Below are positions 8,441-18,074 of a DNA stretch of 39,125 nucleotides, one piece after another. Under the pieces are notes generated by a model, which had not been told where the DNA came from, did not search any database, and saw only the letters and a program-made list of their open reading frames with translations. The stretch lies in contig JAFZMO010000056.1 of NCBI GenBank assembly GCA_017551165.1, positions 1 to 39,125 on the forward strand, read 5' to 3'. Every line of letters starts with the position of its first letter. Position 1 is the first letter of the stretch. Both the position numbers and the translations under genes were made by a program. The stretch is from Lachnospiraceae bacterium. Lineage in GTDB: Bacteria > Bacillota > Clostridia > Lachnospirales > Lachnospiraceae.

Positions 8441-9370
8441 TCACTCATCGCCGAGACCCTTCACGCCGTCGCATTTGGAGATCGTGTCGATCGTGCCGTC
8501 CTCGTTGTACGTGAACTCCGCCACGCACACGGAGCGGTGGAACAGGCTGCCGCCCGGAAGCTCGTCCGTATGGTAGAACAGGTACGAATGACCCTTGTAG
8601 TCGCACAGGCCGGGATGGTTCGTGAAGCACGGTCCCTCCTCCATCAGCACGCCGCGGTACACCCACGGGCCGGTCGGGCCTTCCGACGTCGCGTACCCGA
8701 AGTGCTCGTTGCGGCGCTCACCCTCGGCGAAGCCTGCGAACACCATGTAGTACAGGCCGTTTCTCTTATAGAACCACGGGCCCTCACCGTACGTCGTGCC
8801 GGTCATGTGGCTGCCCTTGCCGAACGACTCGACGGTCATCGGGATCTTCTGCACACCGACGCTCTCGTCGATCGAGATCATATCCTCGTTGAGGAGCACG
8901 TAGCGGAGCTCCGGGTTGCCGAAGTACAGGTACGCCTGCCCGTCGTCATCGATAAATACGGTCGGGTCGATGTCGTTCCAGTCGCCCTCGTCCACGAGCG
9001 GATATCCGAGATCCTTGAACGGGCCTGTCGGGCTGTCCGAAACGCCGACGGCGATCGCCATGCCGCCGTTAATCTTATGTACCGGGCAGTACAGGTAGAA
9101 CTTGCCGTTGCGTGCGATGCACTGCGGTGCCCACGCGCGGTCGTCCGCCCACTCGATGTCGTCGAGGCCGAAGATCTTGCCGTGGTCGGTCCAGTTCACC
9201 ATGTCCGTCGTGGAGTAGCATCTCCAGTCGAACATCGTGTAGAAATCGTTGATCAGTTTGTCCTCATCGTGCGTCGTGTACAGGTACAGCACTCCGTCGT
9301 GTACCATCGGCGCGGGATCCGCCGTGTAGATCGATGTGATGATCGGGTTCTTGCTCTTTGTGTCAGCCAT
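8441..9370 (-). CDS. Glycoside hydrolase family 43 (arabinosidase/xylosidase type)
   Basis: A 309-residue five-bladed beta-propeller enzyme. The GH43 triad is present: Asp18 in TADPAP (general base), Asp135 in NDIDPTVF (pKa modulator) and Glu196 in YGEGPWF (general acid). Other family blocks are DRAWAPQC, DDDGQAYLYFG and the C-terminal FTNHPGLCDYKGHSYLFYH. It lacks a signal peptide and any accessory CBM, so it should cleave arabinose- or xylose-containing oligosaccharides in the cytoplasm. An SD GGAGG lies 7 nt before the ATG. It is 68 bp downstream of the PIG-L gene on the same strand, with no strong terminator between, and may be the last gene of the dapF series; a weak promoter in the A/T-rich gap is possible. 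Confidence 0.9.
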   Translation of the reverse strand: MADTKSKNPIITSIYTADPAPMVHDGVLYLYTTHDEDKLINDFYTMFDWRCYSTTDMVNWTDHGKIFGLDDIEWADDRAWAPQCIARNGKFYLYCPVHKINGGMAIAVGVSDSPTGPFKDLGYPLVDEGDWNDIDPTVFIDDDGQAYLYFGNPELRYVLLNEDMISIDESVGVQKIPMTVESFGKGSHMTGTTYGEGPWFYKRNGLYYMVFAGFAEGERRNEHFGYATSEGPTGPWVYRGVLMEEGPCFTNHPGLCDYKGHSYLFYHTDELPGGSLFHRSVCVAEFTYNEDGTIDTISKCDGVKGLGDE

Positions 9371-9438
9371 GTTTTTCCTCCGTAGGTTACGTTTATTGTT
9401 TTATTGTTGTATTCAAGGCATTATGCTTACTCTTCGTT

Positions 9439-11328
9439 TCATTCACCGTTCTTCCTCTTCCGGTACCACAACACGCCGCCCGTTGCTGCGACCGCGACTA
9501 AGCCTCCGATCGGGACTGCGTAGAGAAGCGGGTTGACGTTGTCCCCCTTGGCTGCCTTGTCGTCCTTAGCAACCGCAGGGATCTCCGTCGGCACCGGAGA
9601 CGGTGTTACCACCGGCGTCGGTGTCGGTGTCGGGGTGTCGGTCGGTGTCGGCGTATTGGTCGGCGTCGGCGTGTTTGTCGGCGTCGGGGTTGGTGTATTC
9701 GTAGGCGTCGGTGTATTGATCGGCGTCGGCGTGTTCGTCGGCGTCGGTGTCGGCGTCTTTGTGGGCTTCGGCGTGGGCGTCTTCGTCGGTTTCGGTGTCG
9801 GCGTATTCGTAGGTGTAGGAGTGTTCGTGGGTGTCGGCGTGTTCGTCGGTGTCGGCGTGTTCGTCGGTGTCGGCGTGCTCGTCGGCGTCGGCTCCTCCGT
9901 CACCTCGAGCGTCGGCGTATCTGCCGGTTCTCCCGTCACCTCGGGCGTCGGCGTGTCCGCTGGCTCTCCCGTCACCTCGGGCGTCGGCGTGTCCGCAGGC
10001 TCTCCCGTCACTTCCGGCGTCGGCGTGTCCGTCGGTGTCGGCTCCTCGGTCGGCGTCGGCGACGGATTGTTGATCTCCTGCGCCTTCGACCGCGACACAT
10101 GCTCCATCATATTGTTGCCGGTGTCTGTGCCGACCTTCGTGCGGAACAGGCCGAACTCCGCGGCGCTGTACTCATAGTCGTCGGAGACGTAGAACCAGCA
10201 CCACTGCTGCGACTCGTGCTTCAGGTATGCCGCCTTCGCAACATCGAGCGCCGTCTTACCGCCGAACTCCGAGAGCGGCACGCGCATGTTCAGGCGGAGC
10301 TTGTTCTTCTCATAGAGGTGAAAATACGTCTTCGGAACATCCCATGTCCCGTACTTTTTTGCCGAATCCGATTGATAGTCCGCATCCATCGAGTGCTCGA
10401 TCACTTCCTGCACGGCCGCATTCAGGATCATGTGGCCGCCGTGGCCGTACTCACCCTTGATGTCGTGCGTCACGATGACGAGCGGCTTGAAGCGGCGCAC
10501 CACCTCGCACACGCTCTTTGTAAGCTTCTTGATATCGTACTGCGTCTTGGCCTTGTCGAGGGTCTTCGAATAATAGTCGTAATAGTTCATGCAGATCGGG
10601 TAGTTGCGGATGCCGCTCGCCCACAGGCCGTCCAGCTTCTCATGCTCGCGCACATGCTCCGTGGACCAGAACTCGCACATGTATGCGACCTGCACCTTGA
10701 GCTTCTCCTGCCCGCCGTACTGCGCAAGCACGCCGCCGAAGAAGAGGATCTCATCGTCCGCGTGCGTGGAAAAAACAAGGATGTCCGCCTCCTTGAACGC
10801 CGGCTTCCACACCTGCACGTCCGCGGGCAATGTCCCTTCGGAAAATGCTTCGATCTCGCTCACGTAGACGTCCTTCTCGATCCGGATCTCCACGCTCGTC
10901 GCAGGCTCCTTGAGCGCGACGTAGTCATGCAAAAATCCGTTCTCGCCGTGCTTCTCCGTCTGCTCGTTGTAGTGCAGCGTGTACGGGGAGACCGTCGAGC
11001 CCCAGCGGATGTAGACGCCGTACATCGGCTTCTCCGATGTTACGGTGAGAACCTCACCCGTCTTGTATTTCTCGCGCGTTTTGTTGGAGTTGTCGCGCAG
11101 CTTGCTCTGCTTGCTGCCGCCTTTATTCTTCACGGTGATGTCGAGCGAGACGGCTGTCTGCCCGTCTCTCCTCGAGCTGCTCGAGGTGGTCGTACGGTCC
11201 GCGGCCGCTCCTCCGTGCAGTGCGATCAGCATCGCAAGGGAAACCAGCAGTGTCACACGCAACGCTGTCGCGCCCGGCGTGTTCCGCCGTGTCCTGTCAT
11301 TTCTTCGTTGTCCACCAAAAATCTTCAT
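9439..11328 (-). CDS. Surface-anchored PIG-L family deacetylase with Pro/Thr repeat stalk
   Basis: A 629-residue protein. An Arg-rich N-terminus leads into a signal segment (about residues 22-43). A beta-rich, discoidin-like region follows at 58-165. The PIG-L/LmbE domain is at about 183-400, with the metal motif STHADDE (188-193 region) and a second motif HGGH (296-299). Residues 421-582 form a long Thr/Pro stalk, followed by a transmembrane helix (about 603-620) and a short basic tail (WYRKRKNGE). PIG-L enzymes remove N-acetyl groups from GlcNAc-containing substrates; here the domain would sit outside the cell on a stalk. The usual HPDDE is HADDE. Start ATG at 11328 has AGAGGGG upstream. 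It follows recO by 35 bp. The substrate is unknown. Confidence 0.86.
   Translation of the reverse strand: MKIFGGQRRNDRTRRNTPGATALRVTLLVSLAMLIALHGGAAADRTTTSSSSRRDGQTAVSLDITVKNKGGSKQSKLRDNSNKTREKYKTGEVLTVTSEKPMYGVYIRWGSTVSPYTLHYNEQTEKHGENGFLHDYVALKEPATSVEIRIEKDVYVSEIEAFSEGTLPADVQVWKPAFKEADILVFSTHADDEILFFGGVLAQYGGQEKLKVQVAYMCEFWSTEHVREHEKLDGLWASGIRNYPICMNYYDYYSKTLDKAKTQYDIKKLTKSVCEVVRRFKPLVIVTHDIKGEYGHGGHMILNAAVQEVIEHSMDADYQSDSAKKYGTWDVPKTYFHLYEKNKLRLNMRVPLSEFGGKTALDVAKAAYLKHESQQWCWFYVSDDYEYSAAEFGLFRTKVGTDTGNNMMEHVSRSKAQEINNPSPTPTEEPTPTDTPTPEVTGEPADTPTPEVTGEPADTPTPEVTGEPADTPTLEVTEEPTPTSTPTPTNTPTPTNTPTPTNTPTPTNTPTPKPTKTPTPKPTKTPTPTPTNTPTPINTPTPTNTPTPTPTNTPTPTNTPTPTDTPTPTPTPVVTPSPVPTEIPAVAKDDKAAKGDNVNPLLYAVPIGGLVAVAATGGVLWYRKRKNGE
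9583..10068 (-). repeat. Coding minisatellite of the PIG-L stalk
   Basis: This tandem repeat encodes PIG-L residues 421-582. It starts with three near-identical 36-bp units (9907-10014) encoding [12 protein letters not shown], then continues with 18- and 24-bp units of [14 protein letters not shown] with Lys variants (TPTPKPTK). The repeated DNA would be prone to slippage, so stalk length may vary between strains. Confidence 0.9.
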
Positions 11329-11363
11329 CGAATTCCCCTCTCACTAACACTTTCCATACAAAC

Positions 11364-12173
11364 CTAAAACACTGTCAGATCCTGAAATCCCCGGAGCATC
11401 TCCGCGCTCCGGAACGTGTGGTCCACGTACTCGGCGTACCAGCTCGCAGCGATCGCCCGGAGTTCCTCGAGCACCTCGGGGCTCACGGAAAATGAGAACA
11501 GCCTCGTCGGCTGTGTCGATGCGATCACGCGCAGCGCGTACCAGGACGAATCGTCGAGGTTGTAGTAGCCCGAGGCCACCGCCTGCGTTCGCAGCTCGTA
11601 GGCCTTGCGACCCTCCTCGTCGAACAGCTCGCCGGCACACTTTCGGCACAGGCAGCCGCCCGAGGGGACGTGGAACACAAACGGCCCCTGCGTGTCGCGG
11701 CACCGCACGCACTCGTTGACCTGCGGCCCTTCGCCTCGCACATACGCGATCTTCATCTCGTAGACCGCGCGCACGAGCTTCGCCTCCGGCTCGCCCTTCG
11801 CAAGCGCGCGCAGAGCGGCGTACAGAAGCTGCAGCGTCTCGCGCTCATCGAGGTTTTCCTCGGTCGCGAACTCCGCGAGTTCACAGAAATAGAGCCCGTA
11901 GCAGGTCTTGTCAAAATCCCCGCGGAGCTCCGTAAAATAGTTGTTCACTTCGGCGCGGATCATCGTGTACGAATTGCGACCCTCAACGACCGTGAACGCT
12001 CCCGTCACAAACGGCTGCGTCGCCGCCACAAGCGTCGACGTCGGACGCTGCGCTCCCCTCGCAAATGCGGAGATGCGCCCGCGCTCCTGCGTCAATATGG
12101 ACAGTCTTCTGTCGTGTTCGCCGATCGGCATCGAGGAAAGAACGATGCCGTGCAATATCGGATGATCGGTCAT
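11364..12173 (-). CDS. recO: DNA repair protein RecO
   Basis: A 269-residue RecO. The N-terminal OB-fold is recognisable in HGIVLSSMPIGEHDRRLSIL and GRISAFARGAQRP, and a Cys4 zinc site lies near residues 150-180 (CVRCRD ... CLCRKC). RecO loads RecA onto SSB-coated single-stranded DNA with RecR in gap repair. Length fits the family (about 240-270). The start ATG at 12173 is preceded by GGAGGAAAG. It follows era by 65 bp; era-recO adjacency is the usual order in Firmicutes, which supports the call. Confidence 0.95.
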   Translation of the reverse strand: MTDHPILHGIVLSSMPIGEHDRRLSILTQERGRISAFARGAQRPTSTLVAATQPFVTGAFTVVEGRNSYTMIRAEVNNYFTELRGDFDKTCYGLYFCELAEFATEENLDERETLQLLYAALRALAKGEPEAKLVRAVYEMKIAYVRGEGPQVNECVRCRDTQGPFVFHVPSGGCLCRKCAGELFDEEGRKAYELRTQAVASGYYNLDDSSWYALRVIASTQPTRLFSFSVSPEVLEELRAIAASWYAEYVDHTFRSAEMLRGFQDLTVF

Positions 12174-12213
12174 GCGCTACTTTCCTCCTGCCGTTATTTT
12201 CTGTCAAACAGAT

Positions 12214-12236
12214 GCCTGCCGGTTCCCCGGTCAGGC
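12214..12236 (-). other. Hairpin between era and recO
   Basis: Just after the era stop, GCCTG/CAGGC arms (12214-12218, 12232-12236) enclose a further CCGG/CCGG stem. On the minus strand it is followed only by TTT within TGTTTGA, so it is at best a weak terminator or an mRNA-processing stem that could reduce recO expression. Confidence 0.35.
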
Positions 12237-12238
12237 GC

Positions 12239-13162
12239 TTACTCCTCGGGATCGCGGTATCCGTAGTTGCGGATGAGGATGTCGCTGTCGCGCCAGTTCT
12301 CCTTCACCTTGACCCAGAGCTTTAAGTTGATCTTCGTGCCGGTCATCATCTCGATGTCGCGGCGCGCCTCCGTACCGATCTTCTTGAGCATCGCACCCTG
12401 CTTGCCGATGATGATACCCTTGTGCGACTCGCGCTCGCAGACGATCGTCGCGTCGATGTCGATCAGCGTGCCGCCCTCGCGCTCCTTCATGCGGTCGATG
12501 AGGACCGCAACGCCGTGCGGGATCTCATCCTCGAGGTTGCGAAGCGCCTTCTCTCGGATCATCTCCGCCGCGATCTGTCGCTCCGGCTGGTCCGTCACGG
12601 TGTCCTCATCGTAGTACTGCGGGCCCTCCGGCAGGAACGTAAAGATCGTGTCGGTGAGGTCGTCCGTATTTTCCCCTTTGAGTGCCGAGACGGGCACGAT
12701 CGCCGCAAAATCAAGCTTCTCGCGATAGGCGTCGATGAAGCGGAGGATGTCCTCCTTCTTCACCTTGTCGATCTTGTTGATGACGAGCATCACCGGCGTC
12801 TTCACGTTCCCAAGGCGCTCGATGATCGCCTGCTCGCCGGCGCCGATGTAGTCGCTCGGCTCCACGAGCCACAGGATCAGGTCGACGTCGCGTAGCGTGC
12901 TCTCCGTCACCTCGGCCATGTACTCGCCCAGCTTATTGCGGGCCTTATGGATGCCGGGTGTGTCGAGGAAAATGATCTGTCCGCGCTCATCGGTGTACAC
13001 CGTCTGAATGCGGTTTCTCGTCGTCTGCGGCTTGCTCGAGGTGATGGCAATCTTCTGCCCGATCAGCCGGTTCATCAAAGTGGATTTGCCGACGTTCGGG
13101 CGCCCGATCAGGGCGACAAATCCCGAGCGAAAGGCGGTTGTATTCGCGTTTCCGCGCTCCAT
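12239..13162 (-). CDS. era: GTPase Era
   Basis: A 307-residue Era. The G1 loop is GRPNVGKS (20-27), the switch II segment is FLDTPGIHKARNKLGEYM, and G4 is NKID. The C-terminal KH domain has HKGIIIGKQGAMLKKIGTEAR. Era binds the 3' end of 16S rRNA and assists 30S subunit maturation. The start ATG at 13162 has AAAGGAG 8 nt upstream. It lies between the M16C peptidase gene (75 bp upstream) and recO, all on one strand without a clear terminator, so it appears to ride in the long dapF transcript or use an unseen internal promoter. Confidence 0.97.
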   Translation of the reverse strand: MERGNANTTAFRSGFVALIGRPNVGKSTLMNRLIGQKIAITSSKPQTTRNRIQTVYTDERGQIIFLDTPGIHKARNKLGEYMAEVTESTLRDVDLILWLVEPSDYIGAGEQAIIERLGNVKTPVMLVINKIDKVKKEDILRFIDAYREKLDFAAIVPVSALKGENTDDLTDTIFTFLPEGPQYYDEDTVTDQPERQIAAEMIREKALRNLEDEIPHGVAVLIDRMKEREGGTLIDIDATIVCERESHKGIIIGKQGAMLKKIGTEARRDIEMMTGTKINLKLWVKVKENWRDSDILIRNYGYRDPEE

Positions 13163-13237
13163 GTCTTATACTCCTTTGTTCACTTCATGCGACAGCAGCC
13201 GCAGTTTGCACCACGACTGCCGTCGGAAATTACTTCG

Positions 13238-16195
13238 TTAGCCGCGCAGAGGCCGTCTCACATCGAAGAGGTCCTCGCACTCCTTCGCCTTGCTCTCCGT
13301 CGCCAGCGCCGCGCGGTAATTTTGCGCAAGCACATCGCGGAGCATCGGCGCAAGCGCGCGCAGCTTCTCGTTGGTCACGGTGAGAACCTCCGTGCGCGTC
13401 CGCTGTACATCCTCCTTCGTGATGCCGATATAGTAGCGGTTCAGCGCCGTGTACATCGATGTCGAAGGCGTGTACGGGGTATCCATATCGGCGATCGTGC
13501 CGATGATGTATCTCGTGATGTCGTGGTCGCTCAGGTTCAGCTGCTCCGTGTAGTCAGCCGTGCCGTTGAACACCTCGAAGGACTCGCGGATGCTCGGATC
13601 GCGGTACGTCGACATGAAGACATTGCCCGAGATGTCGTCCGTTCCGCAGCCTGCGCCGTAGGCGCCGCCGAGAACGCGGATCTTCGTCCACAGGTAATCC
13701 CTCGAGAGGATCGTCTCAAGCACCTTGAACGCGCCGCTGTACTCATAGCCTGCGGTGCGGAAGTTGCCGGCCGCCGAGTCGAACTGAACGGCGCCTGCGT
13801 ACGTGAGCACTTCATTACATTTTGCAAAATGATATCCGCCGAGCCACGGCAGCTTCGCCGCATCGGCAAGCGGATCCTCCGCGGGAACAACCGCGAGGTT
13901 CGCCGTGAACTCCTCGAACGCCGGAAGCGCCTTGGCGTAGCCGTCGGCGTCAGCCGAGATACCGAACGACAGGCGTGCCTTGCGCAGGATGTGAAGGCGG
14001 ATATTTTCCATATGCGCCACGATCTCGTCCTTCAGCTGATCGAAGTTGTCGATCCAGCGGCGCAGGTGTGCATAGAAGCCCTCCTGGTTCGTCCAGTGGC
14101 GGAAGCGGATGTGCGAGCTGAACTGCGACTGCGACAGCGTGTTCGCGGTGCGGCTTCCTCCGGACACAAGCGAGTTCGGAAGGTACGCCGCCTGCTCCGA
14201 GATGATCTCGAGAAGGCGCTTGGTGTCCGTGTACTTCGTGCGCCACAGAGCCTCCCACAGAAGCTCAAGGCCCTTCGAAGCACCGCCGTCGAAGACGCGC
14301 AGATCCGAGGTGAGGAACGCCTTCATCGCGCCCGGCTCGCCCTTGATCGGCGCCGACTCCGGGAACTGCGACAGGCTTCCCGTATAGAAATTCAATGCGT
14401 TCTGGAACTCGGGGTACGTGTAGTTCTCCGTGTCCATCACGTTGAGTGTCTCCGCGTACAGTTTGAGGTACGGAAGCTCCTCCTCCGGCAGGTCGGTCAC
14501 ATCGAACCGCGCCTGAATGTAGGTGATGCCGCCCGTGAAATTGTCCACGTGGATCACCGGAACGCCGTCCTTCGTCGACTTGACCTCATACTCGAGAGCG
14601 AGCGGCTCCTTTGCGATGTCCTCGCGCTCGAGCGACGGGATGCACGCAAGCTCCTCCTCGGTCTCGACACGGTTCTGGAACTCCTTGAGCGCAGCCGTTT
14701 CCTCCACGAGCTTCGCGATCTCCGCCTCGCTCATGGACGCCTTCTTCGCGGCAAGCTTCTCCGCGAGCTCCTTCTCCTTCCTCGTTCCGAGGCCCTTCTC
14801 CGGCTTCACGATCGCGAGCACCGAGTGGTCCGAATCGAGGTACTCCTGCAGCAGCTGCTCGAAGTATCCCTCCTTGAGCGCCTTGCGGAGCTCGTCGAAC
14901 ACCCAGCCGATGCTCAGGCCGTCAAATGCTCTGTTTTCCTCGAAGATCATCGAGGAGAGCGAGTTGAATGCATAGTACAGACCGCGCGGCTCACCGCCGA
15001 AATCGGTCGAGCGGTAATTGAACTCGGAGCGGTTGAGAAGCGCCTCGATCGCGTCCTTGTTGACACCGTCGCGGATCACGCCCTCGATCGTCTCGCGGAT
15101 GATCGCAAGGAACTGATCGGCCTGCTCCGGATTGGCCTCGCGCGCCGAGATCACGATCGTCGGCTGACGGAAATCCGTGTTGATGTAGCCGTTCACATCC
15201 GAGCCGATCCCGGCGTCGATGAGCGCCTTCTTGACCGGCGCACCCGGCATCGAGAACAGCACCGATGTGAGTATGTCCCACGCGCTCGCGCGCTTCGGGT
15301 CGCACCCGTCGTAGGCCTTCACGCCGTACTGAAGGTACGTTCTGTTCTTCTCATCCTCGTCGTCGCCGATCGGATAGGTCTTCTCCACGCGCTTGAAGCC
15401 GAACGGCTTCTGCAGCCCGATCTCGGAGTCCACCGGAATGATGTCAAAGCCCGACAGATACTCCTTGTCGATAAATGTGAGCATCTCCTTCATGTCGGCG
15501 TTGCCGTAGAGATAGATGTAGCTGTTGGCCGGCGAGTAGTAGGTGCGGTGGAACTCCAGGAACTCCTCGTACGTAAGCTCCGGGATCACATCCGGGTCGC
15601 CGCCGGACTCCACGCCGTACGTGGTATCCGGGAACAGCGCTTCCCTGAGGACGCGGTTCGCGTAGCGGTCGGGATTGGAAAATGCTCCCTTCATCTCGCT
15701 GTACACAATTCCGTTGATGCCGAGATCCGCCTCCGGGCTCTCAAGCTCATAGTGCCAGCCCTCCTGCAGGAAGATCTCTTTTCTCGAGTAGATCAACGGA
15801 TGCAACACCGCATCCATGTAAACATTTGTCAGATTCTTAAAATCCTTGTCATTGCAGCTCGCGCACGGATAGCAGGTCCATGTGGACGCCGTGAACGCGT
15901 TGATAAATGTGCGAAGCGAGCCCTTGTCCATCTCGGTGAACGGATCCTTCACCGGGTATTTGGCGGAGCCGCACAGCACCGAATGCTCAAGGATGTGCGG
16001 AACGCCCGTGCTGTTCTTGGGCGTCGTGCGGAACGCGATGCCGAACACCTTGTTCGGATCGTCGTTCGCGAGCAGCACTACTCTCGCGCCGCTCTTTGTA
16101 TGGCGAAGCATCAGGCCGTCCGCCTGAATGTCAGGCAGAAATCTGTGCTCTACCCGCTCATATCCCTCGCACGTAAAATTTTCCAAACTGATCAC
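13238..16195 (-). CDS. M16C-family zinc peptidase (presequence-protease-like)
   Basis: A 985-residue protein of the M16C (PreP/falcilysin-like) family. The inverted zinc motif HxxEH is H67-I-L-E70-H71 in VPHILEHSVLCGS, and the distal Glu candidate lies in YSEMKGAFSNP about 90 residues on. The single chain carries both halves of the peptidase clam-shell, with the long C-terminal half inactive, as usual. Such enzymes degrade short unfolded peptides. No signal peptide, so cytoplasmic. The start is a GTG at 16193-16195: an in-frame TAA stands immediately upstream, the next Met is about 30 residues inside, and GGGGGTT precedes the GTG. The gene follows the cohesin gene by 27 bp. Confidence 0.93.
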   Translation of the reverse strand: MISLENFTCEGYERVEHRFLPDIQADGLMLRHTKSGARVVLLANDDPNKVFGIAFRTTPKNSTGVPHILEHSVLCGSAKYPVKDPFTEMDKGSLRTFINAFTASTWTCYPCASCNDKDFKNLTNVYMDAVLHPLIYSRKEIFLQEGWHYELESPEADLGINGIVYSEMKGAFSNPDRYANRVLREALFPDTTYGVESGGDPDVIPELTYEEFLEFHRTYYSPANSYIYLYGNADMKEMLTFIDKEYLSGFDIIPVDSEIGLQKPFGFKRVEKTYPIGDDEDEKNRTYLQYGVKAYDGCDPKRASAWDILTSVLFSMPGAPVKKALIDAGIGSDVNGYINTDFRQPTIVISAREANPEQADQFLAIIRETIEGVIRDGVNKDAIEALLNRSEFNYRSTDFGGEPRGLYYAFNSLSSMIFEENRAFDGLSIGWVFDELRKALKEGYFEQLLQEYLDSDHSVLAIVKPEKGLGTRKEKELAEKLAAKKASMSEAEIAKLVEETAALKEFQNRVETEEELACIPSLEREDIAKEPLALEYEVKSTKDGVPVIHVDNFTGGITYIQARFDVTDLPEEELPYLKLYAETLNVMDTENYTYPEFQNALNFYTGSLSQFPESAPIKGEPGAMKAFLTSDLRVFDGGASKGLELLWEALWRTKYTDTKRLLEIISEQAAYLPNSLVSGGSRTANTLSQSQFSSHIRFRHWTNQEGFYAHLRRWIDNFDQLKDEIVAHMENIRLHILRKARLSFGISADADGYAKALPAFEEFTANLAVVPAEDPLADAAKLPWLGGYHFAKCNEVLTYAGAVQFDSAAGNFRTAGYEYSGAFKVLETILSRDYLWTKIRVLGGAYGAGCGTDDISGNVFMSTYRDPSIRESFEVFNGTADYTEQLNLSDHDITRYIIGTIADMDTPYTPSTSMYTALNRYYIGITKEDVQRTRTEVLTVTNEKLRALAPMLRDVLAQNYRAALATESKAKECEDLFDVRRPLRG

Positions 16196-16222
16196 TTAGG
16201 TAACCCCCATTTTCTGTTTTCA

Positions 16223-18031
16223 TCAGAAGTTGTCGTAGTCATCCTCGTCGATGTCGTCCGCAAGATCCTCGATCGGCTTGCCGGCCTTCACCCTGTCGAG
16301 AGACTTCTTTGCCTTCTTCAGTTCCTTCTCTGCCTTGCGGCCCGCCTTGTCAGCGTCCTTCATCGCCTTCATCGCCTTCGCGACGTTGGCCTCGTGCTCA
16401 TCCTCACCGTTCAGAAGACGCGGATCGAAGGTCTTGTCCATCTCATCTTCTTCATCTTCATCCAGCGGCTCCTCCGCGTCGTATTCCTTCGCGTGGCGGT
16501 TCTTGCCGAGGATCAGAAGAACCAGCAAAAGGATGCAAAGGAGTACCAGCCCCGCGATGATCCCGGCGCCGATCCGCTCTCTCTGCGAGAGACTCTCGAT
16601 CAGCTTCCAGAATCCCGCGCCCGATGCTCCGCTCCGGTTCACGGGCGCCGGATTGGTGTTGTCCCCGCCCGGCTGCTCACCCGGCGTCACCGGGATCGTC
16701 GGCTCCTCCGCGGATGCTGTCGGCGTCGGCACGTCCGGCTCAACCGTCGGCGTTGGCGTCGGCGTCTCCGTCGGCTTCGCGCTGTAGAGCGCATCCGAGT
16801 AGCGCTGAACGGTCTTCTCCTTCGTGTCGTAGAGGTACCAGCCCTCATTGCCCTCGGGGCTTCGCAGGTACATCAGGCACATCGTCTCGTCGGCCTCCGT
16901 GCGGTACACCGTGAGCGTGTCGCCGTCGACCTCCTCCTGACTCTCGTTGAACCCGTCCGGAACCTCCGTCGTCTCCGGCTTCGGCAAATACCGGTACTGC
17001 AGCGCGTTGCTGCCCACGGTCTGGTACGCATAGTACTTCGCCGCGCCGGTCTCATCCTTCTCATAGACGTACAGCTTGCCGTCGCTCATCTGTACGAACT
17101 TGATCTCCTCGTTCTCCGCAGAAGCAACCGCCACCTTGAAGCCGTCCCAATCCTCGGTCTCCACGGTGTAGCTGTCCGGCAGATCCGCCGTGATCACATC
17201 CGAGAGCGTCAGCTCCTCGTCACCCATGCGGACCGTGAGTCCGGGCGTCGGCGTCGCGGACGGCGTCGGTGTGTTCGTCGGTGTGGGCGTAGGCGTCGGC
17301 GTGTTGGTCGGCGCGACTCCGCGATCCACGATGATCTTATATGTCTTCTTGGTCTTGCCATCCTCGGCGGTAACCGTGATGCTGACCGTGTTCTTGCCTT
17401 CCTTGAGTCCCTTGTTGCCGGACACCGAGACCTTGGCCTTGCTGTCCTCAGCCTTCGCGTTGACCGTCACGGACGAATTCTTGCCGCTGATCGACACGCT
17501 GTACTCGTATTTTTCTTTGGAAAATGAGGGCTCGATCGTGCCTTCGCTGATGGACAGGCTCTTCAGGTACGCGTTGGTCGAAGCCACGTAGGGAGCCTTG
17601 ACCGTAACAGAGCCGTCCGTCACCTTCGTCTCATCGAAATCGTCCTTGCCGTCCACGGGCGTGAGTCGCAGGATCTGAACCTTGGACGCCTTGATCGATG
17701 CGGTGCCCTCCTTGAGTGCCTTGAACTTGTATTCGTAGGTCTTGCTCTTGCCGGTGATGCTGTAGTCCGCCTCGGTGATCGTTCCGCTGTAGCCCTCGCA
17801 CTGCAACAGCGAGGTATCATACGTGAGCGTGAACGCAGCGATTCCGATATCCGCGGGAGCGCTGACCTTGACCGACACCGTGATGGTACTGCCGACCTCG
17901 ACCGAACCGCCCGACACCGTCAACGTCGCCGTGTCTGCGGCATATGCGGTCGTCGTCATCCAGGATCCAACTGCCCCGAAGAGCAGGCATACCGACAACA
18001 GAATTCCGATTATTTTCCGATACATCTTCAA
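16223..18031 (-). CDS. Membrane-anchored cohesin-domain protein
   Basis: A 602-residue surface protein. Order: signal peptide (1-32, ending TAYAA); a cohesin-like beta-sandwich (about 34-146, with VEVGSTITVSVKVSA, AFTLTYDTSLL and a closing GSVTV); a cadherin-like beta-sandwich (155-236, YLKSLSISEGTIEPSFS ... YKIIV); a TP linker (240-263); an uncharacterised globular part (265-418); a second TP linker (419-465); a transmembrane helix (487-509); and a charged cytoplasmic tail with Lys/Ala-rich, probably coiled-coil sequence (545-585). It would display a cohesin outside and a helical tail inside. The start could be TTG at 18031, 8 nt after GAGG, or ATG at 18025. It lies 43 bp downstream of a dockerin-bearing hydrolase, its obvious candidate partner. 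Confidence 0.82.
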   Translation of the reverse strand: MKMYRKIIGILLSVCLLFGAVGSWMTTTAYAADTATLTVSGGSVEVGSTITVSVKVSAPADIGIAAFTLTYDTSLLQCEGYSGTITEADYSITGKSKTYEYKFKALKEGTASIKASKVQILRLTPVDGKDDFDETKVTDGSVTVKAPYVASTNAYLKSLSISEGTIEPSFSKEKYEYSVSISGKNSSVTVNAKAEDSKAKVSVSGNKGLKEGKNTVSITVTAEDGKTKKTYKIIVDRGVAPTNTPTPTPTPTNTPTPSATPTPGLTVRMGDEELTLSDVITADLPDSYTVETEDWDGFKVAVASAENEEIKFVQMSDGKLYVYEKDETGAAKYYAYQTVGSNALQYRYLPKPETTEVPDGFNESQEEVDGDTLTVYRTEADETMCLMYLRSPEGNEGWYLYDTKEKTVQRYSDALYSAKPTETPTPTPTVEPDVPTPTASAEEPTIPVTPGEQPGGDNTNPAPVNRSGASGAGFWKLIESLSQRERIGAGIIAGLVLLCILLLVLLILGKNRHAKEYDAEEPLDEDEEDEMDKTFDPRLLNGEDEHEANVAKAMKAMKDADKAGRKAEKELKKAKKSLDRVKAGKPIEDLADDIDEDDYDNF

Positions 18032-18074
18032 CTTTCTAACCTCTTGTTCCTAAAAATGTTGCCCGGGATCCGAG

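Noticed and set aside
9583-10068. Regularly spaced repeats that could look like a CRISPR array
   Set aside because: The repeats are in frame and encode a Thr/Pro stalk; there are no unique spacers and no cas genes.
12947-17527. A 1526-codon open frame on the plus strand
   Set aside because: It lies antisense to the M16C, cohesin and era genes, has Arg/Leu/Val-biased composition and no family motifs. It is a shadow of GC-rich codon use.
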